Source: Acidilutibacter cellobiosedens
Lineage (GTDB): Bacteria; Bacillota; Clostridia; Tissierellales; Acidilutibacteraceae
NCBI RefSeq assembly: GCF_004103715.1
Contig: NZ_CP035282.1
Span: 1,788,673 to 1,852,672 of the forward strand
Direction of reading: 5' to 3'
Length of the DNA stretch: 64,000 nt
Under the pieces are notes generated by a model, which had not been told where the DNA came from, searched no databases, and saw nothing but the letters and a program-made list of their open reading frames with translations. Positions 38,298 through 46,701 of this stretch are shown here, one piece after another. The number at the start of each line of letters is the position of its first letter. Position 1 is the stretch's first letter. Both the position numbers and the translations under genes were made by a program.

Positions 38298-38667
38298 AGG
38301 TGAAAGAAATAGGCAGTTTCCATCTAAGATAAGCACGACGTCTTTTGTAAAATTATATATACTTCATCTGCTTAAAGAGAAAAGTTATTATGGAAATGAG
38401 ATAATTGATGAAATCAAGTTAAGAATGGAAAATAAATGGATTCCAAGTCCCGGAATGGTATATCCTCTATTAAGGGAAATGGAAGAGAAGGGATATATAA
38501 TAGGTTCTTGGGATCAGCCTGATAAAAGATCTATAAGAAGATATCGCATTACCGATGAGGGGTATAAACATTATAAAATAATTCTTCTCCAATACAAGAC
38601 AATATTTGAAGATTCTTTGATAATAATTAAAAATACATTAAAAGATATATATAACATTAAAATCTAA
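38284..38667 (+). CDS. PadR-family transcriptional regulator
   Basis: Winged-helix repressor of 127 residues. It has the PadR opening FVKLYILHLLKEKSYYGNEIIDEI (about 22-45) and the recognition region WIPSPGMVYPLLREMEEKGYI. A wing, RRYRITDEGYKHYK, and a short C-terminal dimer helix follow. It starts at TTG 38284 within the end of the PHP gene after GGAGGAT. Likely targets are its own operon or the aminotransferase 17 bases downstream. That is inferred from position only. Confidence 0.88.
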   Translation: MTNYKGERNRQFPSKISTTSFVKLYILHLLKEKSYYGNEIIDEIKLRMENKWIPSPGMVYPLLREMEEKGYIIGSWDQPDKRSIRRYRITDEGYKHYKIILLQYKTIFEDSLIIIKNTLKDIYNIKI

Positions 38668-38684
38668 AGGGAGGTATAAATAAT

Positions 38685-39878
38685 ATGAACCTGAATTTAT
38701 CAAAAAAAGGATTAAGCATTGCTCCGTCTGTTACTCTTGAGATAACCGCTAAAGCCAAAGCGATGAAAGCAAAAGGGATAGATGTTGTTGAGTTTGGTGT
38801 TGGTGAACCCGATTTCAATACACCTTCTAATATTTCCGAAGAAGGTATAAAGGCAATTAAGGAGGGAAAAACAAAATATACTCCTGCCTCTGGTATAATC
38901 GAATTAAAAGAAGCTATCTGTAAAAAATTTAGCAGGGATAACGGATTGAAATATAATCCAAATAACATCGTAATTTCAAACGGGGCAAAGCAATCCTTAT
39001 ACAATTCCCTTATGGCTATATTGGATCCGGGAGATGAAGTTATTGTTTCTATTCCTTATTGGGTAAGTTATCCCCAGCTTGTACAAATTGCAGGAGGGGT
39101 TCCGGTATATGTTCAAACAAAAGAAGAAAATGGTTTTAAATGCAAAGTGGAGGATTTGGACGCGGTTTTAACCAAAAAGACAAAAGCTATAATACTTAAC
39201 AGTCCGAATAATCCTACAGGTATTATATATAATTCTTCCGATTTAAAGGCTATAGCAGAATGGGCAGTAAAAAATAATATTTTCGTTATTTCGGATGAAA
39301 TCTATGAGAAGCTCATATATGGAGGAGAGAAACATACAAGCATAGCTTCATTAGGTGATGATATTAAAAGATTGACCATGGTTGTAAACGGTATGTCAAA
39401 GGCTTATGCCATGACAGGATGGAGAATAGGATATGTCGCAGCAGATGAAAAGGTAGCAAAGGTTATGGGAAGTATCCAAAGCCATATTACATCCCATCCG
39501 TGTTCCATAGCTCAATATGCCAGTGTAGAGGGATTAAACGGAAATCAGGATAGTGTTGAAAATATGAGAAAACAGTTTGAAGAAAGAAGAAACCATATGG
39601 TGAAAAAGGTAAATTCCATTGAAGGCTTGAGCTGTAAAATGCCAAAGGGTGCTTTTTATGTAATGGTTAATTATAAAAAGTTAAAGGGAAAGACAATAAA
39701 AGGAAAGGAAATTAGAAGTTCCCTTGATTTTGCACAACTTCTTCTTGAGGAAGGAAAGGTAGCGGTAATACCGGGAGCAGCTTTTGGAGAAGATGATTAC
39801 ATAAGGCTTTCTTATGCGACTTCTTTAGAAAATATAGAAAAGGGAACAAATAGAATTAAAGATGTAATTGAGAATTAG
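38685..39878 (+). CDS. aspC: Class I/II pyridoxal-phosphate aminotransferase (aspartate aminotransferase type)
   Basis: Transaminase interconverting aspartate and 2-oxoglutarate with oxaloacetate and glutamate. The 397-residue protein shows VEFGVGEPDFNTPSNI, the NSPNNPTG motif (about 169-176), DEIYEKLIYG and the lysine Schiff-base site in GMSKAYAMTGWRIGY (about 237-251). It is the Ib subgroup (Bacillus AspB/PatA-like). The ATG at 38685 follows AAAGGGAGG. Substrate range cannot be set from sequence. Confidence 0.9.
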   Translation: MNLNLSKKGLSIAPSVTLEITAKAKAMKAKGIDVVEFGVGEPDFNTPSNISEEGIKAIKEGKTKYTPASGIIELKEAICKKFSRDNGLKYNPNNIVISNGAKQSLYNSLMAILDPGDEVIVSIPYWVSYPQLVQIAGGVPVYVQTKEENGFKCKVEDLDAVLTKKTKAIILNSPNNPTGIIYNSSDLKAIAEWAVKNNIFVISDEIYEKLIYGGEKHTSIASLGDDIKRLTMVVNGMSKAYAMTGWRIGYVAADEKVAKVMGSIQSHITSHPCSIAQYASVEGLNGNQDSVENMRKQFEERRNHMVKKVNSIEGLSCKMPKGAFYVMVNYKKLKGKTIKGKEIRSSLDFAQLLLEEGKVAVIPGAAFGEDDYIRLSYATSLENIEKGTNRIKDVIEN

Positions 39879-39895
39879 ATTTAATATAAAAAGAT

Positions 39896-39940
39896 AAAAG
39901 CAGGTTTGCATAATATAATTATGCAAACCTGCTTTTTGTA
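39896..39940 (+). terminator. Intrinsic terminator after aspC, with shared apical core
   Basis: Two 19-base perfect arms (39896-39914 and 39918-39936) end in CTGCTTTTTG. The apical 25 bases (39904-39928) recur at 59103-59127 and 61003-61027. Confidence 0.88.
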
Positions 39941-40098
39941 AATTATAAATTTTCCATTAAATAGGTTTCAAAAAAGGCCTACTAATGTGCCATTGTTTAA
40001 CTGTAGACTTTTTTATTTTGTATATTAAATTTTTAATATATAAAATAAAAAAATTCGGGTATTGTATATATAGGTAGATATAAAGGAGAGTGTTAAAT

Positions 40099-41190
40099 AT
40101 GACAAATATAATTATTTCTCCAAGCAAATATGTTCAAGGCAGAAATGAATTGTACAATTTATATGAACATGTTCATTCGTTGGGCAACAAATTCCTGATT
40201 TTGGCCAGCGAAAACGGAATAAAACGAACAAAAAATATAATAGAGAATAGTTTTAAAAATAAGGATTCCAAATTAGTTTTTGAACCTTTCAACGGCGAAT
40301 GTTCTAAAAATGAAATAGAAAGAATAAAAAAAGTGTTAATTGAGGAAAGCTGCAATGTGATAATAGGAATAGGCGGAGGAAAGGTATTTGATACGGCAAA
40401 GGCAGTCGGATATTATAGTCATATTCCCGTAGTCATAATTCCGACAATTGCTTCCACAGATGCTCCCTGTAGCGCATTATCCGTAATTTATACGGAGGAA
40501 GGTGAATTTAGTGAATATTTGTTCCTTCCGAAGAATCCGGAAGTTGTGTTGGTGGATACGTCTATAATTTCAAAGGCTCCCGTAAGATTACTTGTTGCGG
40601 GAATGGGAGATGCATTGGCAACATATTTTGAGGCAAGAGCTTGCGTAAGAGCTGATGCAAATACGATGGCAGGAGGAAAAGCAACTCAGGCCGCTTTTGC
40701 TATTGCTGAATTATGTTATAAAACTTTAATGAGAGATGGACTAAAAGCAAAACTTGCGGTAGAAAAGAAAGTTGTTACCAGGGCAGTGGAAAATATCGTA
40801 GAAGCAAATACTTACTTAAGCGGCATAGGATTTGAAAGCTGTGGGTTAGCTGCGGCCCATGCAGTACACAATGGATTTACCGTTATTAGCGAATGTCACC
40901 ATCTTTATCATGGAGAAAAAGTCGCATTTGGAACTATAGTTCAGCTAATATTAGAAAATAGCCCATCAGAAGAAATTGAGGAAGTTATAAATTTCTGTAT
41001 ACAAGTAGGCCTCCCTATAACATTAGGAGATATGGGAATTCATGATTTAAGAGAAGAGGATATTATGAAGGTAGCGGAAGTTTCCTGCGCCGAAGGAGAT
41101 ACCATGCATAATATGCCGTTCAAAGTAGAAGCCGAAGATGTATACTCCGCTATAATTGCGGCGGACAATTTAGGAAGAATGTATAAATAA
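40099..41190 (+). CDS. gldA: Glycerol dehydrogenase-like iron/zinc alcohol dehydrogenase
   Basis: NAD-dependent oxidation of glycerol to dihydroxyacetone is the usual role. The 363-residue protein has the dinucleotide loop GIGGGKVFDTAKAVG (about 94-108) and the typical PTIASTDAPCSALSVIY. Metal-site residues lie in GMGDALATYFEAR and AAAHAVHNG, with YHGEKVAFG near 275. I use the ATG at 40099, 11 bases after AAGGAGAG, over a GTG too close to it. It is flanked by terminators and stands alone. Confidence 0.9.
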   Translation: MTNIIISPSKYVQGRNELYNLYEHVHSLGNKFLILASENGIKRTKNIIENSFKNKDSKLVFEPFNGECSKNEIERIKKVLIEESCNVIIGIGGGKVFDTAKAVGYYSHIPVVIIPTIASTDAPCSALSVIYTEEGEFSEYLFLPKNPEVVLVDTSIISKAPVRLLVAGMGDALATYFEARACVRADANTMAGGKATQAAFAIAELCYKTLMRDGLKAKLAVEKKVVTRAVENIVEANTYLSGIGFESCGLAAAHAVHNGFTVISECHHLYHGEKVAFGTIVQLILENSPSEEIEEVINFCIQVGLPITLGDMGIHDLREEDIMKVAEVSCAEGDTMHNMPFKVEAEDVYSAIIAADNLGRMYK

Positions 41191-41210
41191 ATTTTAAATT
41201 AACATTATAT

Positions 41211-41256
41211 AAAATAAAGAACGAGTTCTAACAAAAAACTTGTTCTTTATTTTATA
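41211..41256 (+). terminator. Intrinsic terminator after gldA
   Basis: Seventeen-base arms (41211-41227 and 41237-41253) with one G-U pair, reading AAAATAAAGAAC...GTTCTTTATTTTATAA. Confidence 0.8.
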
Positions 41257-41364
41257 ATTAATACTCATAATAAATATTATCATAAATGATGATATAAAAA
41301 ACAAATCTAAACAACTCATATAAATAAACATATAAAAAAATTTAAATTTTCCTATATCTATCTC

Positions 41365-41390
41365 TGTAACTTTTCTACCATTCCTTCGAA
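41365..41390 (+). promoter_or_regulatory. ECF-type promoter heading the ABC/peptidase locus
   Basis: TGTAAC (41365-41370), 16 bases (starting TTTTC), then CGAA (41387-41390). This matches Bacillus ECF promoters such as those of SigX/SigM (TGTAAC or TGAAAC, N16-17, CGnn). A sigma gene of this class lies in the operon at 45,209, so positive autoregulation is likely. Confidence 0.68.
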
Positions 41391-41410
41391 TATATAGTGG
41401 AGGGATGATA

Positions 41411-42301
41411 ATGAATATAAAATTGGAAAACATCAGTAAAAGATATAAAAGCATAAAAGCACTGGAGAACATTAATTTAAGTATAGATTCTCCGGCTATG
41501 ATAGGATTTGTGGGACCTAACGGGGCGGGAAAAAGTACCCTTATGAAAATATTGGTAGGCCAGCTCCTTCCTACAAATGGCAGTATCACAATAGACGGGA
41601 TTCCTTTAAACAAGAATGAAAGATATCTTAAAGAAAGACTCGGATATCTGCCTCAGGATTTTGGGCTATATGAGGAATTGAAAGTGGATGAGTTTCTGGA
41701 TTATATTGCTTCCCTGAAGGGAATAAAAAAGAACAAATCAGAAGCTGTCGACAGAGCTATAAGCATGACAAGTTTAAAAGAAAAAAGAAAGTACAAGATA
41801 AGAACCCTTTCGGGAGGGCAAAAACAGAGGGTAGGAATTGCCCAAGCCATACTTAACAATCCGGAACTGCTTATAGTGGACGAGCCCACTGTAGGTCTTG
41901 ATCCGGAAGAGAGAATAAGGTTTAGAAATCTCTTTTCCGAAGGTTCAAAAGACAGAATAGTTATATTATCAACTCATATTATTGAAGATGTAGAATCAAT
42001 ATGTAATTCAATTATTGTTTTAAATAAAGGGAAAATATTTTTTGTCGGAGAACCCAATGAACTGATTAAAGAGGCTTTGGAACATGTAGGAACTATAGAA
42101 ATTGAAGGAAATGAGAGAGAAAAAATATTAAAAAGTGAAGTAAAGGGTGAATTCAAGATTACTTCAACGGTTATTACCCCCAAAGGGACTAAATACAGGA
42201 TCGTATCGGAAAAACTGCCCTCATCTTTTGATAAAATAACTCCTTCTTTAGAAGATGCTTATATATATTGCATGTTGAAAGGAGAAACTGAAAATGAATG
42301 A
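41411..42301 (+). CDS. ABC transporter ATP-binding protein (intact)
   Basis: BcrA/CcmA-like ATPase of an ABC-2 exporter. The 296-residue protein has all motifs: Walker A GPNGAGKST, Q-loop YLPQDFGLY, signature [13 protein letters not shown], Walker B LLIVDEPTVGLD and H-loop STHIIED, plus a C-terminal extension of about 90 residues. I prefer the ATG at 41411 after GGAGGG over the ATG two codons upstream. It overlaps the fusion permease by eight bases. The cargo is not known. Confidence 0.92.
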   Translation: MNIKLENISKRYKSIKALENINLSIDSPAMIGFVGPNGAGKSTLMKILVGQLLPTNGSITIDGIPLNKNERYLKERLGYLPQDFGLYEELKVDEFLDYIASLKGIKKNKSEAVDRAISMTSLKEKRKYKIRTLSGGQKQRVGIAQAILNNPELLIVDEPTVGLDPEERIRFRNLFSEGSKDRIVILSTHIIEDVESICNSIIVLNKGKIFFVGEPNELIKEALEHVGTIEIEGNEREKILKSEVKGEFKITSTVITPKGTKYRIVSEKLPSSFDKITPSLEDAYIYCMLKGETENE

Positions 42302-44453
42302 AATTAAATATATGTTCAAATCTAAGATAATAATTATATTGATTTTAATTACATGTATAATATTGGCAATAGGAGTCAATTCATTAAATATGACAAACGA
42401 TTTTAAGCTGTTTTATTTAAAAAGAACATCATCAACCATATCCTTTAATTCCGCAAAATTTGGTGCTGAAATTTGCTCCATGTTATTTGCTTTATTTACC
42501 GCATTGACTTTAGATAAGGATAAAAGAAATAAAAGTAAAAGTATCATAGAGTCGAATTTAAACTATTTAAGTATAGTAAAAATCAGGATTATCTCCATAG
42601 TATTTTATGCTGTTTTGACGACTATAATGGGAATGGCAATGGTTATGATTGTACAGAAGGTTAAATATGGCATACCCATTGATATCTATTACTATTTATT
42701 TAGCTACGGGCTCATATTTTTCTTAACTATTTTGTTTTCCGTTTTAATAATATCGGGATTATATTTGTTAACAGAAAGTTTGGACATGAGCATTATAACT
42801 TTCGGATTGCTTTTTATCAAAAGTTTGACATCAAACAATTATTTATTGAACTGGATAGGAACCAATATGGATGTGGTTTCGGATTTTACGGGCATTGGCC
42901 CTGTAAGCAAGACAATTATTTATAATAGACTATTATGGTTTTTTATTTCCATGTCCGTATTTTTTATAGGGTTACTGTTCAGAAGAAGATATGAAAATAA
43001 AATATGGAAATCATTTCTGATAAATATAAAAAACAAGGGACTACTGGTTTTAACCATATTTAGTTTATTGGGAAGCAGCTTTGCCTATGCTAAAGAGCCC
43101 TATACTTCAGAGCCGGCAAATAACATTGAGGTACATTCCGATGAAAATATATATTTAAAAGGCATTTATCCCGAAGTAGACTTCAATACCAAAGGAGGAG
43201 AGATGAATGCTCACGTTTTATATGACCTCATAAATAAAGGTTCTGAGACAATAAAATTTTATATAAATGAGGGACTTAAAATAAATTCTCTAAGAGTTAA
43301 CGGAGAGAAAACGGAGTACAAAAAAGTTAAGAATGAGAACATCATCGAAATACCCATACCTTCTGAGGAAAAAATAAAAATAGAATTTTTCTATGAAGGG
43401 AAAGTAAAATGTGACAGAGATGGGGTAGGAAGAGCAATGCCGGGTTATATTTCCAAAGACAGCATATATCTTCTTGAAGTTTCGAATTGGATATTCAGAC
43501 CTATAGTCCAAAAGGGCGATTTAATAGATATTTCCGGATATTTATCAGCTTCGAAGGATTTAACCGTAATTACACCCGGAAAACTTGTAAGTGTAGAATC
43601 AAAAGGGGATAAAAATAAATGGATATTTGAATATAGTTCCCATACTGCGGATATAGGAGCATTTGCGGGAAAATATAAAAAGACTGAAATTAATGTAGAA
43701 AATATGACCGTCGAATTTTATTATGCTCCAAAACACGAAGAATACGTGAAAAACATGAAGATAGAAGAACATATAAAAAATATGATGAAATATTATATTG
43801 AAAACATAGGAGAATATTATTCAAAAAAGTATCCGCTGAAAATTGCCGAAGTTTCCATATATAAAAGAGGAGGCCATTCTTCCGAAAATGTCATAACTTT
43901 TTCAGAAAATAGTGTGAATCGTGAGGAAAGCATGTATTCCGTAGAGAATGAAAAGGAACAAATAAATGATTTCGGAAGAGTTTCCGTTTATGCCGATGAC
44001 ATTCAGCTTATTGCTCACGAAATGGCTCATCAATGGTGGGGCACAGGTGTAAATATTATAGAAAATAGCCCTTGGTCTTCGGAAGGACTTGCAAATTATT
44101 CTTCTTATAAATATATACAAAAAGAGTTCGGAGATATGATTTCATCAAATGTTTTTTTAAGTCCTTGGAAAAACAGAGTGGCTGAGCTTAAGAATTATTA
44201 TTATATAAAAAATAAGGATATGAGAGACAAATTGAATCCCAAATTTATAAAGTCCTTAGAAATGGAAAATAAGCAGACCGAATTGTATTATTTGATGCCT
44301 CTTGAGCTTCTAAAGGGAGAAGAAATTCAGGGAGAAAAGGTCTTTTCTGAAGGAATAAAAAGAGTTTATAAAAAATATTTATTGAAGAATTTGACATATA
44401 ATGAGTTTCTTAAAGAAATGAATCTCACCAAGGAGGCGATTGAGGTTGAATAA
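42294..44453 (+). CDS. ABC-2 permease fused to an M1-type metallopeptidase domain
   Basis: 719 residues. The first about 255 hold six or so membrane segments of the ABC-2 type. A signal-like boundary follows near GSSFAYAKEP. About 450 residues outside the membrane carry HEMAHQWWG (zinc site, 575-583) and a glutamate 18 residues after the second histidine in WSSEGLANY. This matches gluzincin (M1) active sites, with a one-residue-shorter spacing than most aminopeptidases. The combination suggests a transporter that trims its peptide cargo or a substrate outside the cell. The ATG overlaps the ATPase. Confidence 0.85.
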   Translation: MNEIKYMFKSKIIIILILITCIILAIGVNSLNMTNDFKLFYLKRTSSTISFNSAKFGAEICSMLFALFTALTLDKDKRNKSKSIIESNLNYLSIVKIRIISIVFYAVLTTIMGMAMVMIVQKVKYGIPIDIYYYLFSYGLIFFLTILFSVLIISGLYLLTESLDMSIITFGLLFIKSLTSNNYLLNWIGTNMDVVSDFTGIGPVSKTIIYNRLLWFFISMSVFFIGLLFRRRYENKIWKSFLINIKNKGLLVLTIFSLLGSSFAYAKEPYTSEPANNIEVHSDENIYLKGIYPEVDFNTKGGEMNAHVLYDLINKGSETIKFYINEGLKINSLRVNGEKTEYKKVKNENIIEIPIPSEEKIKIEFFYEGKVKCDRDGVGRAMPGYISKDSIYLLEVSNWIFRPIVQKGDLIDISGYLSASKDLTVITPGKLVSVESKGDKNKWIFEYSSHTADIGAFAGKYKKTEINVENMTVEFYYAPKHEEYVKNMKIEEHIKNMMKYYIENIGEYYSKKYPLKIAEVSIYKRGGHSSENVITFSENSVNREESMYSVENEKEQINDFGRVSVYADDIQLIAHEMAHQWWGTGVNIIENSPWSSEGLANYSSYKYIQKEFGDMISSNVFLSPWKNRVAELKNYYYIKNKDMRDKLNPKFIKSLEMENKQTELYYLMPLELLKGEEIQGEKVFSEGIKRVYKKYLLKNLTYNEFLKEMNLTKEAIEVE

Positions 44454-45189
44454 CATCGGATTAATGAAATATGAAATTAAAAGAATAGTCGGGTCTAAAA
44501 AATATCTGTATGTTCTTTTGCTGATTGCAGCCACTACCTATGATTCATTGACAAGATTGGTAATAAACGGATATCTGGGTACAGCACCTTTCTCCCAGTG
44601 GACTTATGCTTTTTTTATAAGCATGATTTCCCCGGTATTAATGGCTTCAATGATATTTATTGTGTCGGATATTTTCAATGAAAAGGAAATAAGAGTAAGA
44701 AGTATAATATATTCATCGCCTATATCCCAAATCCAATACTATATGTTGAAGTCCTCTTCGGTATTTGTTATATTTATTTTGACATCTTTGGTTCCGATTT
44801 TTATGAGCTTTATATATTATAAGGCCATATTCGGATACAGTGAATTTGGAAGCTTTATAAAATTTATAATCGTTTTTTTGCTTCCGACTTTCATATTCCT
44901 TCTGGGCTTAAGTATGATATTGGGAAAGATTAACGGAAAACTGATTTATGTGTTAATTCCTATTACATTTTTGATGGGAATGTTGAATTTTGATAATATA
45001 ATACCTATATGGGCCGATATATTCGGAAACAATTTCCTGAGCACATATTCATATATGATGCTTTTGGGAAGGAAAACTGAAGCCGTGGCCTTTAAATTTC
45101 CAAGTTCATTTATCTTTACAAGACTGGAATTAATTATTTTAGGAATAATATTCTTGGTATATACATTCATAAAAACAGAAAAAAAATAA
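44446..45189 (+). CDS. ABC-2-type permease
   Basis: 247-residue integral membrane protein with six hydrophobic stretches starting near residues 17, 50, 98, 130, 160 and 225. The opening (MKYEIKRIVGSKKYLYVLLLI) resembles ABC-2 permeases. I use TTG 44446, nine bases after AAGGAGG, over TTG 44440. It overlaps the end of the fusion permease. It would partner with the ATPase at 41,411 or with the fusion protein as a heterodimer. Confidence 0.8.
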   Translation: MNNIGLMKYEIKRIVGSKKYLYVLLLIAATTYDSLTRLVINGYLGTAPFSQWTYAFFISMISPVLMASMIFIVSDIFNEKEIRVRSIIYSSPISQIQYYMLKSSSVFVIFILTSLVPIFMSFIYYKAIFGYSEFGSFIKFIIVFLLPTFIFLLGLSMILGKINGKLIYVLIPITFLMGMLNFDNIIPIWADIFGNNFLSTYSYMMLLGRKTEAVAFKFPSSFIFTRLELIILGIIFLVYTFIKTEKK

Positions 45190-45208
45190 TGTTTTGGGAG
45201 GTGAAAAA

Positions 45209-45724
45209 GTGGATGAACAGTTGAAACTATTGAAAAACGGAGATGAACAAGCCTTCGAAGAATTTGTAATCAAATATAGAAAGCAAGCTGTAACCTTTGC
45301 AATGAGCATATTAAAGGACTATTATGCTGCTGAGGATATAGTACAGGACAGTTTCGCCGTATTTTATGTATACCGAGAAAGGCTTAATAATTATAGTACT
45401 GCCAAATCCTACTTATTTTCCATTATACACAACAAAACCGTAGATTATATCAGAAAGAACAATAAAAATTTAAATCTGAAATTTGGTGCTGTATCCACTT
45501 TTTCTCCTGAAGAACAGGTAATAAATAAAGAAAAGGAAGAAAGGTTTACAAGGAGTTTTAACAGTTTAAATTTCAATCAAAAAAAGGTGCTTTATCTATA
45601 TGCTTTTCAGGAATTATCATATAAGGAAATAGCTGAAATATTGGGTATGAGCTTGGCACAAGTTAAAATAACCATTTTTCGTGCAAGAAAAAAACTAAAA
45701 GATTTTTATGGAGAGGTGGATTAA
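45209..45724 (+). CDS. ECF-family sigma factor
   Basis: 171-residue group IV sigma factor. Region 2 (about residues 10-85) includes KYRKQAVTFAMSILKDYYAAEDIVQDSFAVFY. Region 4 (about 110-165) includes SYKEIAEILGMSLAQVKITIFRARKKLKDF. The GTG at 45209 follows GGGAGGTG; a TTG at 45194 overlaps the ribosome site. The next gene begins directly after its stop. An ECF-type promoter heads the same operon at 41,365. Confidence 0.93.
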   Translation: MDEQLKLLKNGDEQAFEEFVIKYRKQAVTFAMSILKDYYAAEDIVQDSFAVFYVYRERLNNYSTAKSYLFSIIHNKTVDYIRKNNKNLNLKFGAVSTFSPEEQVINKEKEERFTRSFNSLNFNQKKVLYLYAFQELSYKEIAEILGMSLAQVKITIFRARKKLKDFYGEVD

Positions 45725-46039
45725 ATGGATAGCCGGGAAAATGATCATAAATATATAAATGAAATATGGAGACGAATTAATATTAAGGAATATGATAAAA
45801 TTCAACTTCAGAAAATTAAGGAAAACAAAAAAACATTAAAAAGAATACGAATTCGTTGGATGACGTCTACATTTGGAATTTCATCTGCCGTGTCATTAAC
45901 TCTATATTTTAAATTCGGAATGGGAATGAAATTGATATTGATGTCAACTCTTATTTTTTTAGTTTCATCTCAACTATACGAATATTTTTCATTTAAGGAG
46001 ATAAAAAGGAGGATATACCGTGAAAATAGAGGTTATTAA
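45725..46039 (+). CDS. Small membrane protein next to the ECF sigma factor
   Basis: 104 residues. A basic cytoplasmic-looking segment (1-45) precedes two hydrophobic stretches (about 49-66 and 69-86) and a basic tail. The ATG directly follows the sigma stop, the usual place for an anti-sigma factor. Length and topology are compatible with that role, but no recognised anti-sigma motif (such as HxxxCxxC) is present. It overlaps the next ATPase by 20 bases. Family unrecognised. Confidence 0.75.
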   Translation: MDSRENDHKYINEIWRRINIKEYDKIQLQKIKENKKTLKRIRIRWMTSTFGISSAVSLTLYFKFGMGMKLILMSTLIFLVSSQLYEYFSFKEIKRRIYRENRGY

Positions 46040-46697
46040 ACTGGTAAAAAATTATGGTGGGATAAAGGCTTTGGATGATATAAGCCTTAGCATTATAGGC
46101 AGCGGTATCTACGGATTGTTGGGTTCTGAGGGTGCAGGGAAAACCACATTTATGAGAATATTATCTACTGTAACAGCCAAAACCTCAGGAGAAATTTATA
46201 TTGACGGAATAAGTATAGAAAATAAAAAGGCTATAAGAAAAATGATAGGATATCTTCCTCGGGAGTTTTCTTTTTATCCTGATTTCACGGTATATGAAAC
46301 ATTAGATTATTTTGCCGTTCTTTCCGGTAAAAAGTTTCTCAGAGGAGAAATATATGACATATTGGAAAGAGTGAACCTTCAGGATTTATATAAAGAAAAA
46401 ATAAAAACTCTTTCCAAAAGCATGAAAAAAAGATTAGGAATAGCAGTAATTACGGTAAAAGACCCTCAGGTAATCATAGCAGATGAACCGACAGCAGGTC
46501 TTGATAAGGAGGAAAAGGTAAGAATCAAAAACATATTTTTTGAAATTGGAAAGGATAAAACCGTTATTTTATCTGCTTCTGTTGCTGAAGATATGGAAGG
46601 ATGTAATACCATAATAGTTTTAAACAGAGGAAATGTAATCTATAACGGTATGGTCTTGGAGGATGCTTGTATGAAGTTTAGAGAGAAAGAGGTATAA
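46020..46697 (+). CDS. ABC transporter ATP-binding protein with degenerate motifs
   Basis: 225 residues. Walker A GSEGAGKT (35-42) and Walker B ADEPTAGLD (D155, E156) are intact. Three other catalytic motifs are changed: the Q-loop Gln is Arg (R81, YLPREF), the signature is LSKSM instead of LSGGQ (131-135), and the H-loop His is Ser (S187). It likely binds ATP but hydrolyses it poorly, either as the impaired partner of the ATPase at 41,411 or as a regulator. GTG 46020 overlaps the preceding gene. Confidence 0.88.
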   Translation: MKIEVIKLVKNYGGIKALDDISLSIIGSGIYGLLGSEGAGKTTFMRILSTVTAKTSGEIYIDGISIENKKAIRKMIGYLPREFSFYPDFTVYETLDYFAVLSGKKFLRGEIYDILERVNLQDLYKEKIKTLSKSMKKRLGIAVITVKDPQVIIADEPTAGLDKEEKVRIKNIFFEIGKDKTVILSASVAEDMEGCNTIIVLNRGNVIYNGMVLEDACMKFREKEV

Positions 46698-46701
46698 AAA
46701 T

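Noticed and set aside
41219-41228. GAACGAGTTC as a LexA box
   Set aside because: Two-base spacer, and it lies in the arm of a terminator.
41260-41285. CATAATAAATATTATC as a fourth copy of the shared hairpin core
   Set aside because: Spacing and flanks differ, and the GTTT/AAAC ends are missing.
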